DNA of 64,000 bases. Origin: Cerasibacillus terrae. Its GTDB lineage: Bacteria; Bacillota; Bacilli; Bacillales; Amphibacillaceae. This document shows, one piece after another, positions 28,971 through 38,629 of this stretch (the first letter of the stretch is position 1; each line of letters starts with the position of its first letter). Made by a program: the position numbers and the translations under genes. The notes under the pieces are model-generated. The model was not told the origin of the DNA. It worked only from the letters and a program-made list of their open reading frames with translations, and did not search any database. Location: assembly GCF_008039555.1 (NCBI RefSeq), contig NZ_VDUW01000008.1, positions 1-64,000 on the forward strand, in the 5' to 3' direction.

Positions 28971-29261
28971 TTATTGGTCATCTTCACGAACTACGATATG
29001 ACGAATAATATCATCAGAGTATTTAGCTAAACGATCGAACTCTGCTACTGCTTGTTCGTCACTGCTAAAGTTAACGACTACATAATATCCATCACGATAG
29101 TTGTTTATTTCATAAGCAAAACGTTTTTTGCCTTTTTCATCAACTTTTTCGATTTCCGCACCACGATCAGTTAAGATTTTGCTGAAACGCTCCATTAATT
29201 CTGTTCGCGCTTCTTCCTCAATGTCTGGGCGGATGATGTACATAATTTCATATTTTCTCAT
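28971..29261 (-). CDS. rpsF: 30S ribosomal protein S6
   Basis: S6 (96 aa) binds S18 and 16S rRNA. It begins [18 protein letters not shown], the family norm. The ATG at 29261 follows AAGGAGGTG; an upstream GTG at 29270 lies in that site. The 150-nt leader (29262-29414) could carry the S6:S18 autoregulatory hairpin known from other bacteria, but I could not fold it with confidence. Confidence 0.97.
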   Translation of the reverse strand: MRKYEIMYIIRPDIEEEARTELMERFSKILTDRGAEIEKVDEKGKKRFAYEINNYRDGYYVVVNFSSDEQAVAEFDRLAKYSDDIIRHIVVREDDQ

Positions 29262-29414
29262 CCGTTGCACCTCCTTTTGGTCTTTGCGGCCCTTAATTTA
29301 ATTAAGAGCAAGGAGTAATCCAATATAATATTCAATTACTCACGATAATTAATTATATCAAAAAAGTTTTCAAATCACAAGATTAATTAGGGGATCCTAT
29401 ATATTTCTATTTGG

Positions 29415-30515
29415 TTATACATTAAAACGGAAATGAATAATATCGCCATCTTCAACAATGTATTCTTTTCCTTCTAGGCGAACTTTTCCATTTTCTCTTG
29501 CTTGGGTCATTGAACCTGCTTCTACTAAGTCATCATAGGAGACTGTTTCAGCTCGAATAAATCCTTTTTCAAAATCCGTATGAATGACACCTGCTGCTTG
29601 TGGTGCCTTCATTCCCTTTTTAAAGGTCCATGCACGAACTTCTTGTACACCTGCTGTAAAATATGTGCCTAGGCCTAATAAGGAGTAGGATGCCTTTATT
29701 AATTGATCTAAACCAGATTCTGTAATTCCTAATTCTTGAAGAAACATTTCTTTTTCTTCTTGATTTAGTTCTGCAATTTCCTCTTCAATTTTCGCACTAA
29801 TAACAATGACTTCTGAATCTTCTTTTGCAGCATATTCTCTTACTTTTTGCACATGTTCATTTGAATCCGGATCAACAATATCATCTTCACTAACATTTGC
29901 TACATAAAGCATTGGTTTTGAAGTTAATAAATGAAGGCCTTTTACAATCTTCATTTGTTCATCTGTAAATTCTACCGAACGTGCAGGTTGTTCACTTTCA
30001 AAAGCATTTTTTAGTTTTGTTAAAATTTCATGTTCAAGCACAGCTTCTTTTACTTTTTGCTTGGCCAATTTTTCAACACGCTGATACCGTTTATTAACTG
30101 TCTCTAAATCAGCTAAAATTAATTCTAAGTTAATAATCTCAATATCATCAATCGGGTTGATTGAACCAGATACATGTGTAATGTTTTCATCATTAAAACA
30201 ACGAACAACTTGGCATATTGCATCAACTTGTCGAATATGTGATAAAAATTGGTTACCTAATCCCTCTCCTTTACTAGCTCCTTGTACAATTCCAGCTATA
30301 TCTGTAAATTCAAATGCTGTTGGAACAGTTTTTTTCGGTTGTACTAATGTAGTTAATTTATTTAAACGCTCGTCGGGAACTTCCACAATACCAACGTTTG
30401 GATCAATCGTACAGAAGGGATAGTTTGCTGATTCTGCTCCTGCTTGTGTGATGGCATTAAATAATGTGGATTTACCAACATTTGGTAGTCCAACGATTCC
30501 TGCTGTCAAAGACAT
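29415..30515 (-). CDS. ychF: Ribosome-binding ATPase YchF
   Basis: YchF (366 aa, exact family length) is an Obg-family P-loop protein that prefers ATP and associates with ribosomes. G1 GLPNVGKSTLFN, the FTDIAGIV G3 element and the C-terminal TGS domain (FFTAGVQEVRAWTF) are intact. Start at ATG 30515 with AAGGAGTG; the longer frame to 30542 is not conserved. Confidence 0.97.
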   Translation of the reverse strand: MSLTAGIVGLPNVGKSTLFNAITQAGAESANYPFCTIDPNVGIVEVPDERLNKLTTLVQPKKTVPTAFEFTDIAGIVQGASKGEGLGNQFLSHIRQVDAICQVVRCFNDENITHVSGSINPIDDIEIINLELILADLETVNKRYQRVEKLAKQKVKEAVLEHEILTKLKNAFESEQPARSVEFTDEQMKIVKGLHLLTSKPMLYVANVSEDDIVDPDSNEHVQKVREYAAKEDSEVIVISAKIEEEIAELNQEEKEMFLQELGITESGLDQLIKASYSLLGLGTYFTAGVQEVRAWTFKKGMKAPQAAGVIHTDFEKGFIRAETVSYDDLVEAGSMTQARENGKVRLEGKEYIVEDGDIIHFRFNV

Positions 30516-30607
30516 TCCACTTTCACTCCTTAAGGATTTCATTCATATGAATGTATTGATTAACTCAATTATAGATACATCAAATATATAAAACAAGTAA
30601 TGAAAAA

Positions 30608-30641
30608 GGAAAAATAGACATATATTACATGTCTATTTTCC
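30608..30641. terminator. Bidirectional hairpin
   Basis: AAAATAGACAT / ATGTCTATTTT with a 7-nt loop, flanked by purine/pyrimidine tracts, lies between ychF and the DUF951 gene. It terminates the DUF951 transcript on the minus strand. Confidence 0.55.
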
Positions 30642-30703
30642 TCTTTTCATACACCAGATTATGATTTTTATATTAATTATCTACTATAATTGCTTCATTT
30701 TTC

Positions 30704-30907
30704 TTATTCTGCAGCTTTTTCAATTACTTTTTTCATCTTTTTAGTAAATTCCCTACGTGGCAGGAGTACACTATGATTGCATCCAAGGCATTTGATACGG
30801 ATGTCCATTCCCATTCGTATAATACGCCAGCGATTTTCACCACATGGATGAGGCTTTTTCATTTCAACAACATCATTCTTAGAATATACTTTCTCAACCA
30901 ATAGCAT
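30704..30907 (-). CDS. DUF951 family protein (YyzM-like)
   Basis: The 67-aa protein has CGENRWRIIRMGMDIRIKCLGC, an SH3-like barrel with a CxxC-type pair (His-Pro-Cys-Gly and Cys-Leu-Gly-Cys) that may bind zinc. DUF951 is conserved next to ychF in Firmicutes; its function is unknown. Confidence 0.92.
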   Translation of the reverse strand: MLLVEKVYSKNDVVEMKKPHPCGENRWRIIRMGMDIRIKCLGCNHSVLLPRREFTKKMKKVIEKAAE

Positions 30908-31026
30908 TCTTCCCTTTCTTCCGTATTCTTATTTTGAATATTCAGTTTTTAATATCGACCTATCTATTTACATCTATTGTAGATTGTATTTTTAGTAAAG
31001 TAAAGGGTGGACCCACTATATATGGT

Positions 31027-32037
31027 TTATGTGCGTTGCCATATAGGATATAATATCAATTTCGCTAAAATATACAGGTTTAGGATACCATATAAAGGAT
31101 ATGTATATCGTATTAATGTAGAGAAACCTATCATTGTCATAGGAATCATTGTGCACAGTGTAATGGTAACTAAAACCCATAGAGGGAGTTTAAAATAGCT
31201 TCTCACTCGTGTTACAATTCCCAGTAAACCCGCAGCTGCTGTTGTATATATAGCAAACCATAATAATACAGACATCCAAATCACCATTTGAAATGGGTAT
31301 CCCTTTAATATTGCAAATAAAGGTATTTCATATAGGATTAAATCATCAGAAATTTGGATCAGACTTGTATTATATAAATAGGATACAATTCCTAAAATAA
31401 TCCCACTTCCAAAACTTGCAATCCATATCTCCTGTTTCGACTTTATTTGATGTCCAACAGCACCTAATACAGCTACTAACGGAAGTATATTTAATGCAGT
31501 AAATGGAAAGGCTGCTAACCAGTTATGTTGCTCACGCCAATGGGCAAAAAATGTTAATTGTTCATCAATCGAAAATATAATTAATACGTAAACAAGCCCG
31601 ATAATCATAATAGGCAGTAAGTATTGATTAATATATAATAGACTGCCAATCCCATTAATAAATAAGAGAACGAGTGCAATGACTATAAAAGTAATTCCTG
31701 TCCAATAGGATAAATGAAATGTTTGACCTGTTGCACCACTTCCCGAAATCATCACAACTGTTGTTGTATATAAGTAAATAAATAGCATTAAATCATAAAT
31801 AGGAGTAACTCTTTTACCAACAATTTTTTCTAAAACAGGACGATATTCCGTTGTTTTCCTTTCAAAACTAATTTGCATAATAAACATGCTAGATAAGGAA
31901 AATAAAATAACAAAAATAAAGATAGCTAGTCCACTACCATGGCCAAAAAACTCCCATATTTCTCTACCAGATGCATAACCTGCGCCAATTGTTGTTCCAA
32001 TAATTAAGAACATCCATTTTAATCCCGAATTCACCAT
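31027..32037 (-). CDS. YkvI-family membrane protein
   Basis: A 336-aa integral membrane protein with about ten helices. Its start, LIIGTTIGAGYASGREIWEFF, carries the helix-1 GxxxGAGYASG break typical of YkvI-type members of the APC/LeuT-fold transporters. The substrate is unknown. Monocistronic with an ATTGGAGG ribosome-binding site, and divergent from yyaC with 90 bp between. Confidence 0.88.
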   Translation of the reverse strand: MVNSGLKWMFLIIGTTIGAGYASGREIWEFFGHGSGLAIFIFVILFSLSSMFIMQISFERKTTEYRPVLEKIVGKRVTPIYDLMLFIYLYTTTVVMISGSGATGQTFHLSYWTGITFIVIALVLLFINGIGSLLYINQYLLPIMIIGLVYVLIIFSIDEQLTFFAHWREQHNWLAAFPFTALNILPLVAVLGAVGHQIKSKQEIWIASFGSGIILGIVSYLYNTSLIQISDDLILYEIPLFAILKGYPFQMVIWMSVLLWFAIYTTAAAGLLGIVTRVRSYFKLPLWVLVTITLCTMIPMTMIGFSTLIRYTYPLYGILNLYILAKLILYPIWQRT

Positions 32038-32126
32038 GATCTTTCCTCCAATTAATTTATAGCATGGATGTATAAAAATCTTTTTGTTGCCGTATACTAT
32101 AACAATATGCCTATGGAGGATAAGCT

Positions 32127-32750
32127 ATGAATCCTAAATATCTATTTCAACGTAAAAGTGAATCAACTCGTGCACACTTTGAAAATATAAATGATTGCTA
32201 TTTATTATTTCAAAAAATCATTTCATGGTTTCCAAAAACTCCCCGAGAATATATTGTAGCTTGCATTGGAACAGATCGATCAACCGGAGACGCTTTAGGT
32301 CCTCTTGTTGGTACATACTTATCAGAGAAGAAACCAAAACATTTAACCATATATGGGACTCTACAGGAGCCTGTCCATGCCACTAATTTAACTGAGTATA
32401 TTGACCATATCCAAAATAATCATCAAAACCCATTTATTATTGCAATTGATGCTTGTTTAGGCAAGCCAAACTCCATTGGCAACCTAATCGCTAGTAAAGA
32501 AGCTTTAAAACCAGGAGCAGCATTGAATAAATCTCTACCCCTTATTGGAGATATTCATATTGCTGGAGTTGTCAATGTCAGTGGTTTTATGGAATATGCT
32601 GTTTTACAGAATACCAGGCTCTCCTTTGTCAATGAAATGGCAAAGGAATTATCAAATCTATTAATGATAATTGATGCTCAATTGGTTAGTACACAACATA
32701 TTCAAGCAACAATTCATCCATCTATTGATAAAACAAAATTTTCATCATAA
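32127..32750 (+). CDS. yyaC: Sporulation protein YyaC (Gpr-like protease fold)
   Basis: YyaC (207 aa) is a putative spore protease/peptidase related to germination protease Gpr and hydrogenase-maturation peptidases. VACIGTDRSTGDALGPLVG and the VNVSGFMEYAVLQNTRL segment are typical. Presence supports an endospore former. Stands alone on the plus strand beside spo0J, as in B. subtilis. Confidence 0.93.
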   Translation: MNPKYLFQRKSESTRAHFENINDCYLLFQKIISWFPKTPREYIVACIGTDRSTGDALGPLVGTYLSEKKPKHLTIYGTLQEPVHATNLTEYIDHIQNNHQNPFIIAIDACLGKPNSIGNLIASKEALKPGAALNKSLPLIGDIHIAGVVNVSGFMEYAVLQNTRLSFVNEMAKELSNLLMIIDAQLVSTQHIQATIHPSIDKTKFSS

Positions 32751-32757
32751 AAAAGAC

Positions 32758-32790
32758 CCTAAAAGTTAGATTTTTTGTCCAACTTTTAGG
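32758..32790 (+). terminator. Terminator of yyaC
   Basis: Ten-bp perfect stem CCTAAAAGTT / AACTTTTAGG, 8 nt after the yyaC stop. The T-run lies in the loop, not downstream, so efficiency is uncertain. Confidence 0.5.
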
Positions 32791-32884
32791 ATCTAGCTCA
32801 CATACTGAATATTTCAGGTTATTTTCACATAGATTTTTTATAACTTTACTTCAAAACAATATCATCGAGAAAATAGTGATTTTT

Positions 32885-32920
32885 TAAGCCAAAATGTTTC
32901 ACGTGAAACATTTTGGCTTA
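32885..32920. promoter_or_regulatory. parS: parS site within a 36-bp perfect palindrome
   Basis: The perfect parS sequence TGTTTCACGTGAAACA is at 32895-32910. The palindrome extends perfectly by 10 bp on each side (TAAGCCAAAA / TTTTGGCTTA). It lies 8 nt after the spo0J stop, so the RNA hairpin may also help end the soj-spo0J transcript. Spo0J nucleates here and spreads. Confidence 0.95.
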
Positions 32921-32927
32921 AAGTTCC

Positions 32928-33773
32928 TTAATCAGCATTCTCCATTAATTCCATTATTCGATTTAAATCATCATCTGTATAAAATTCTATTTCAATTTTA
33001 CCTTTTCTTTTACCACGTTGAATTTTAACAGCTGTACCTAGTTTATCTTGTAATACAGACTCTCTCTCCATTAAAAATGGATCTTTTTGTTGTTTCTTTT
33101 GTTTTTTAATCGGTTTTTCATTCAAAACAGCGATCATTTTTTCTATCTGACGAACATTTAATTTTTCTTTTAATATTTTTTGCACAAGAGGAGTCAATTT
33201 TTCCTTATCCTTTAATCCAAGTAATGCACGTCCGTGACCCATAGAAAGTTCTCCATTGTTAATATGGGCGACAACTGGTTTTGGTAAGGCAAGTAAACGT
33301 ACCATATTTGCTATATGTGAGCGACTTTTGCCAAGCCTTTTAGATAGCTCTTCTTGAGTAATATGGAGATTTTCCATCAAATTATGATAGGCACTTGCTT
33401 CTTCAATTGGGGTTAAATCTTCTCGTTGTAGGTTTTCTAATAATGCGAGTTCCATCATTCGTTCATCTGTCATATCTTTAATGACTACTGGAATTGTCTC
33501 CAATCCAGCCTCTTTAGCTGCTCGAAAGCGTCTCTCCCCTACGACAATTTCATATCCCTTTATACTTTTTCGCACAATAAGGGGTTGAATTATACCATAT
33601 TCGATAATGGAGTCTTTTAGTTCTTCAATTGCATCCGCTTCAAATGTTTTTCTTGGCTGATATGGATTTGGCCGACATTCTGTTACTGGTATTTCCTGAA
33701 TTGTTTCCTGTTCATCTTGTTCCATTCCACCAACGAACAATGCATCCAGTCCCCTACCCAACCTTCGTGTCAC
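32928..33773 (-). CDS. spo0J: Chromosome partition protein Spo0J (ParB, CTPase)
   Basis: ParB (281 aa) binds parS, slides as a CTP-dependent clamp, and loads SMC condensin at the origin. The CTP-binding motif GERRFRAAK and the RNPYQPR-type box (NPYQPRKTF), the helix-turn-helix (TQEELSKRLGKSRSHIANM) and a C-terminal dimer domain are in the normal order. GTG start inside the end of soj (20-nt overlap), implying coupled translation. Confidence 0.97.
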   Translation of the reverse strand: MTRRLGRGLDALFVGGMEQDEQETIQEIPVTECRPNPYQPRKTFEADAIEELKDSIIEYGIIQPLIVRKSIKGYEIVVGERRFRAAKEAGLETIPVVIKDMTDERMMELALLENLQREDLTPIEEASAYHNLMENLHITQEELSKRLGKSRSHIANMVRLLALPKPVVAHINNGELSMGHGRALLGLKDKEKLTPLVQKILKEKLNVRQIEKMIAVLNEKPIKKQKKQQKDPFLMERESVLQDKLGTAVKIQRGKRKGKIEIEFYTDDDLNRIMELMENAD

Positions 33774-34527
33774 TATTCACCACTTCCTTTGCCAATTCAA
33801 GATAAACTTCTGCACCTCGCGATTTGGGATCATATGTTGTAATTGGTTGTCCATGACTTGGTGCTTCCCCTAAACGGACGTTTCTCGGGATAACCGATTT
33901 ATATACTTTATCTTGAAAGTATTTTTTCACCTCTTCAATAACTTGGATTCCTAGATTAGTTCTTGCATCCAACATCGTTAATAAAACTCCTTCAATCATT
34001 AATGTTTTATTTAGATGTTTTTGAACAAGTCGGATGGTGTTTAACAATTGACTTAAACCTTCTAGTGCATAATACTCACACTGAACCGGAATTAATACCG
34101 TATCAGATGCTGTTAATGCATTAATGGTTAAAATACCTAGTGATGGTGGACAGTCGATTATAATATAGTCATATCCATCCTTCAATTCATCTAATGCCTT
34201 CTTTAGGCGTATTTCACGTGAAATAATAGGAACAAGTTCAATTTCAGCTCCTGCTAGTTGAATGGTTGCTGGAATTAGATCTAAGTTAGGAATATCGGTT
34301 GTAAATAATACATCTTTTGCTGATACTTCATCAATTAAAACATTATACACACACTGTGGTGCGTCTGCCCTATTTATGCCGACTCCACTTGTTGCATTCC
34401 CTTGTGGATCAATATCTACAATTAATACTTTATGTCCTAATTTTGCTAAGCTTGCACTTAAATTTACCGAAGTCGTAGTTTTCCCTACGCCACCTTTCTG
34501 GTTAGCGATGGAAATGATCTTCCCCAT
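33754..34527 (-). CDS. soj: Sporulation initiation inhibitor Soj (ParA)
   Basis: ParA (257 aa) is a Walker-type ATPase that works with Spo0J in origin segregation and controls DnaA activity. It has the deviant Walker A KGGVGKTTTSVNL with signature lysine, VLIVDIDPQGN and the IIDCPPSLG Walker B. Start at ATG 34527 with CAGGTAGG; codons up to 34563 are not conserved. A parS-like sequence lies inside the gene at 34210-34225. Confidence 0.96.
   Translation of the reverse strand: MGKIISIANQKGGVGKTTTSVNLSASLAKLGHKVLIVDIDPQGNATSGVGINRADAPQCVYNVLIDEVSAKDVLFTTDIPNLDLIPATIQLAGAEIELVPIISREIRLKKALDELKDGYDYIIIDCPPSLGILTINALTASDTVLIPVQCEYYALEGLSQLLNTIRLVQKHLNKTLMIEGVLLTMLDARTNLGIQVIEEVKKYFQDKVYKSVIPRNVRLGEAPSHGQPITTYDPKSRGAEVYLELAKEVVNSDTKVG
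34210..34225. promoter_or_regulatory. parS/Noc-site hybrid inside soj
   Basis: TATTTCACGTGAAATA is a perfect 16-bp palindrome. It differs from parS only in the outer bases (TA...TA instead of TG...CA) and from the Noc site ATTTCCCGGGAAAT only at the two central pairs. Binding by either protein is plausible but unproven. Confidence 0.5.
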
Positions 34528-34796
34528 ATTTACACCTACCTGTTTAAACTGTTTTACATTCATGTTGTTAATCTCAAAAAGCGTATATATTCTATTCTAT
34601 CATTTTTCCTTAGATAAAACATAAATTTGTTTTTATTTAATATAAAAAATAATAGAATCAATTTGGCGCAAATTAAATCAATACTTTTTCCTTAGTTTAG
34701 ATGTACTTATATGCATTTAATTGTGTGAGGGTATATATACTATGAAGAATTGCAAGATATAATATATGTAAAGTAGTTAATTACAAAATAAATTAA

Positions 34797-34826
34797 GCCT
34801 CTACCATGATGGAAGAGGCATTTGTG
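34797..34826 (-). terminator. Weak hairpin after noc
   Basis: GCCTCT-a-CCA-tga-TGG-a-AGAGGC forms a good stem 28 bp past the noc stop, with only a short T run on either side. The rest of the 326-bp gap 34528-34853 holds the soj promoter region and AT-rich DNA; I see no gene. Confidence 0.45.
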
Positions 34827-34853
34827 TCTTTTAATATGAATGGATAAAATATA

Positions 34854-35711
34854 TTATTTCTTCTTTGGTATTTTAATCGTAATTTGATAGTAATCTTCTA
34901 ATTCTTCCTCATTTGATTCGACATCAATACCAGTATCAGATACCATATTTAATGATTGTCGAATGGTATTCATTGCAATACGAACATCTTTATTAATTCC
35001 TTTTAAACGTGCACGTCGTTTCGGTTTCTTTTCTTTTGGCTGAAGCAAATCTTTTACTTTTTCTTCTGTTTGCTTCACATTTAAATGTTGTTCCAAAATC
35101 ATCTCTAAAACTTTCAATTGCAATTCTTCTTCTTTTAACTTAATTAAAGAACGAGCATGTCTTTCTGTGATTTCTTTTGCTAATAACGCTTCATGGACTT
35201 GTTCCGGTAGTTTTAGGATTCTTAGTTTGTTAGCTATTGTTGATTGGCTTTTTCCAAGTCTTTGAGCCAATGCTTCTTGAGTTAAATCATGCAACTCCAA
35301 TAGTTTCGCATAAGCAAACGCTTCTTCTACTACAGTTAATTCTTCACGTTGTAAGTTTTCAATTAAAGCAACAGAAGCTGTCTGTGTATCATTCATCTCA
35401 CGTATGATAGCTGGGATATACTCCCATTCCAATAATTGAACTGCTCTCCACCTTCGTTCCCCAGCTATTAATTCATACTGATTATCTTCTACCTGACGAA
35501 CTACAATTGGTTGAATCATACCGTGTGTGTGTATGGTTTGAGCTAATTCACTAATTTTTTCCTCGTTAAATAAAGTTCGTGGTTGAAATCGGTTTGGCCG
35601 TATATTTTGGACAGGAAGTTTAATGACTTCGTCTGGTTGATATGAAACTTCTTCTGCTTCAGAATCCGATTTATCTTTAAGTCCAAAAATCCGGTTAAAA
35701 GGTTGCAACAC
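34854..35711 (-). CDS. noc: Nucleoid occlusion protein Noc
   Basis: Noc (285 aa) is a ParB paralogue that binds Noc sites over the chromosome and, via an N-terminal amphipathic helix ([11 protein letters not shown]), the membrane, blocking septum assembly over DNA. It has the ParB-type CTP motif GERRWRAVQ and [23 protein letters not shown]; the latter resembles Spo0J but with specificity residues expected to differ. GTG start. Second parS is 54 bp upstream. Confidence 0.96.
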   Translation of the reverse strand: MLQPFNRIFGLKDKSDSEAEEVSYQPDEVIKLPVQNIRPNRFQPRTLFNEEKISELAQTIHTHGMIQPIVVRQVEDNQYELIAGERRWRAVQLLEWEYIPAIIREMNDTQTASVALIENLQREELTVVEEAFAYAKLLELHDLTQEALAQRLGKSQSTIANKLRILKLPEQVHEALLAKEITERHARSLIKLKEEELQLKVLEMILEQHLNVKQTEEKVKDLLQPKEKKPKRRARLKGINKDVRIAMNTIRQSLNMVSDTGIDVESNEEELEDYYQITIKIPKKK

Positions 35712-35764
35712 TTTTTCACCCCATTATTGGATATTTTCCTGGCTATATCATAAACATCCGAAAA

Positions 35765-35780
35765 TGTTTCACGTGAAACA
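35765..35780. promoter_or_regulatory. parS: parS site between noc and rsmG
   Basis: TGTTTCACGTGAAACA is a perfect consensus, flanked by GAAAA / TTTTC for a 26-bp palindrome. It lies in the promoter region of noc, as in B. subtilis. Confidence 0.95.
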
Positions 35781-35926
35781 TTTTCCGAGATGGAAAATAT
35801 TTTACTATATTTAAAAAAATTTAAGAGACTTATTGACAATATTTTACCATAATTATCATTTTTTAGCGAGAAAACAACGTAGCATAGAACCTCTCTTACT
35901 ATTGATATCTCTATCTTTTCACTTTT

Positions 35927-36643
35927 TTATTCAATTGGTTGACGATTAGGAGTACCTGGTTTTCTAGGATATTTTTTTGGTGTATCTTTTTCTTTATCAA
36001 TCACAATGATTGTACGTTCACTATCTTCTTTCGGTAAATTGAATAGATATGTATCACTTAATCGACCACCAAGTGTTTTAATTGCCTTTTTTGCATTATT
36101 TAATTCTTCTTCACCTTGGGCACCTTTCATTGCAATAAAATGCCCTTCTTTTTTACATAACGGTAGACAAAGTTCACTTAAAACCGACATTCGTGCAACT
36201 GCCCTCGCTAAAACAAGATCAAATTTGCCACGGAATTGTTTGTTTTTTCCGAAATCTTCTGCCCGGCCGTGGTAAAAATGTACCCCTTCTAGTTCTAACT
36301 CCTCTGCCAAATGATTCAAAAAACCAATTCGCTTTTTTAATGAATCAACAATTGTGATTTCAAGGTGGGGAAAACATATTTTTAATGGAATACTCGGAAA
36401 TCCAGCACCAGCACCTACATCACAAATATTTATTTTTTTTGTAAAATCATAATAAAAGGCTGCGGAAATAGAATCATAAAAATGTTTTAAATAAACATCT
36501 CCTTCCTCTGTTAAAGCAGTTAAATTCATTTTTTCATTCCATTCAATAAGTGTTTGGAAATAAATGGAAAATTGTTTTTTCTGTTGGTCAGATAAAATAA
36601 TTCCCTGTTTTTGCAACTCCGAACTAAATTCTGTTGGATTCAA
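35927..36643 (-). CDS. rsmG: 16S rRNA 7-methylguanosine methyltransferase RsmG
   Basis: RsmG (238 aa) makes m7G527 in 16S rRNA; loss gives low-level streptomycin resistance. The SAM site is [15 protein letters not shown], with [11 protein letters not shown] at the C-terminus typical of Firmicutes. TTG start with AAGGAGAA. Third gene of mnmE-mnmG-rsmG. Confidence 0.96.
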   Translation of the reverse strand: MNPTEFSSELQKQGIILSDQQKKQFSIYFQTLIEWNEKMNLTALTEEGDVYLKHFYDSISAAFYYDFTKKINICDVGAGAGFPSIPLKICFPHLEITIVDSLKKRIGFLNHLAEELELEGVHFYHGRAEDFGKNKQFRGKFDLVLARAVARMSVLSELCLPLCKKEGHFIAMKGAQGEEELNNAKKAIKTLGGRLSDTYLFNLPKEDSERTIIVIDKEKDTPKKYPRKPGTPNRQPIE

Positions 36644-36713
36644 TTACTTTTCTCCTTCATATGTATTGTTTAAAAACCGACATATACTATGTCGGCTTAA
36701 TAAACAGTTTTCT

Positions 36714-38600
36714 TTAATTTGCCAATTTGGCAACTTTCCCATGCTCAATATAAACAAGTAGAATCGATATGTCAGATGGGTTAACACCAGAGATTCTTGA
36801 TGCCTGACCAACTGATAATGGGCGTACTTGTTTTAATTTTTCCTTTGCTTCTGTCGCAATCCCGCTAATTTGATCATAATCAATGTTTTCTGGGATTTGT
36901 TTTTCTTCCATTTTTTGCATTCGTCCTACTTGTTCATATGTCTTCTTAATATAACCTTCGTATTTTATTTGAATTTCCACTTGTTCTTTGACAACTTGTG
37001 GCAAAGATTCATTTGATTCAATAACTGATTCCAAATGTTCATACTTTACTTCCGGACGTTTTAGTAAATCGTAAGCACGAACAGCGTCTTTCAATGGAGA
37101 TCCTTTTACTTTAGTTAACATTTCTTGTACTTCTTTTGTTGGTTTAACAATCATTTTATAAAGACGGTCTTTTTCTTCCTCCACAAGACGTTTTTTCTCC
37201 AAAAACTTCTCATGTCGTTCTTCATTAATTAATCCTAATTCAAATCCAAGTTCTGTTAAACGAAGATCTGCATTATCATGACGTAAAAGCAAGCGATACT
37301 CTGCACGTGAAGTAAGCAAGCGATATGGTTCTCGTGTTCCTTTTGTAACAAGGTCATCGATGAGAACCCCGATATATGCTTGAGAACGGTCTAAAATAAA
37401 TGGTTCTTTTCCTCGGATTTTCTGTACGGCATTAATTCCAGCCATAATTCCTTGTGCTGCTGCCTCTTCATATCCAGATGTACCATTAATTTGGCCTGCT
37501 GTAAACAATCCTGGAATTTTTTTCGTTTCTAATGTCGGCCACAATTGTGTTGGTACTAATGCATCATATTCGATTGCATAACCTGGACGCATAATTTCTG
37601 CATTTTCTAAACCACGTACTGAACGAACAATATGATGTTGTAATGATTCAGGAAGTGATGTCGATAACCCTTGAACGTAATATTCTTCTGTTTTCCGTCC
37701 TTCTGGTTCTAAAAAGACTTGATGACGTGGTTTGTCATGAAAACGAACAATTTTATCTTCAATTGATGGACAATAACGAGGACCTGTTCCACGTTTTGCT
37801 CCTGAATACATAGCAGACTGTGTTAAATTATCATTGATGATTTGATGCGTGTTTGCATTTGTGTGTGTTAACCAACATGGCATTTGTTCTGTGTTATATT
37901 TTTCCGTTTCAAAAGAAAAGCCTTGAGCTTTGTCATCCCCTGGTTGAATTTCAGTTTGTGAATAATCAATTGTACGACCATTGACTCGGGGTGGTGTCCC
38001 TGTTTTAAAACGAGTTAATTGAAAACCAAGTTCTTCTAGGTGCTCTGATAATTTTACAGATACACGTTGGTTATTTGGGCCACTCTCATATTCTAAATCA
38101 CCCATCAGCACTTTTCCACGCATAAAGGTACCTGTTGTGACGATAACTGCATCAGCATAGTAGGCTGCTCTCGTTTCTGTAACAACACCTTTACATACCC
38201 CATCTTCAACGATTAATTCATTAACCATTGCTTGACGGAGGGTAATATTTTCTTCTTGTTCGATGATTTGCTTCATTTCCTGAACATACACTGGTTTATC
38301 TGCTTGGGCACGCAAAGCTTGTACTGCTGGGCCTTTTCTAGTATTTAACATACGCATTTGAATATGTGCGTTGTCTATAACTTTCCCCATCACACCACCA
38401 AGCGCATCCACTTCACGTACAACAATTCCTTTTGCGGGACCACCGAGTGATGGGTTACATGGCATAAATGCAATCATATCTAGGTTCAATGTAAGCATTA
38501 GTGTCTTAGCACCCATACGAGCAGCAGCCAAACCTGCTTCACATCCGGCGTGGCCTGTTCCGACAACAATAACATCATAATGGCCTCCATCATATAGCAT
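36714..38600 (-). CDS. mnmG: tRNA U34 carboxymethylaminomethyl synthase MnmG (GidA)
   Basis: MnmG (628 aa) works with MnmE and FAD to modify the wobble uridine of several tRNAs. The N-terminal FAD fold [19 protein letters not shown] and the signature [12 protein letters not shown] are clear. It is 30 bp downstream of mnmE. Confidence 0.97.
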   Translation of the reverse strand: MLYDGGHYDVIVVGTGHAGCEAGLAAARMGAKTLMLTLNLDMIAFMPCNPSLGGPAKGIVVREVDALGGVMGKVIDNAHIQMRMLNTRKGPAVQALRAQADKPVYVQEMKQIIEQEENITLRQAMVNELIVEDGVCKGVVTETRAAYYADAVIVTTGTFMRGKVLMGDLEYESGPNNQRVSVKLSEHLEELGFQLTRFKTGTPPRVNGRTIDYSQTEIQPGDDKAQGFSFETEKYNTEQMPCWLTHTNANTHQIINDNLTQSAMYSGAKRGTGPRYCPSIEDKIVRFHDKPRHQVFLEPEGRKTEEYYVQGLSTSLPESLQHHIVRSVRGLENAEIMRPGYAIEYDALVPTQLWPTLETKKIPGLFTAGQINGTSGYEEAAAQGIMAGINAVQKIRGKEPFILDRSQAYIGVLIDDLVTKGTREPYRLLTSRAEYRLLLRHDNADLRLTELGFELGLINEERHEKFLEKKRLVEEEKDRLYKMIVKPTKEVQEMLTKVKGSPLKDAVRAYDLLKRPEVKYEHLESVIESNESLPQVVKEQVEIQIKYEGYIKKTYEQVGRMQKMEEKQIPENIDYDQISGIATEAKEKLKQVRPLSVGQASRISGVNPSDISILLVYIEHGKVAKLAN

Positions 38601-38629
38601 GTGTCTTCATCCTTTCTTCATTTGTAATT

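Noticed and set aside
35543..35839. 98-codon minus-strand frame overlapping the noc start and parS
   Set aside because: It is a shadow of noc in another frame and includes the parS palindrome; no ribosome-binding site.
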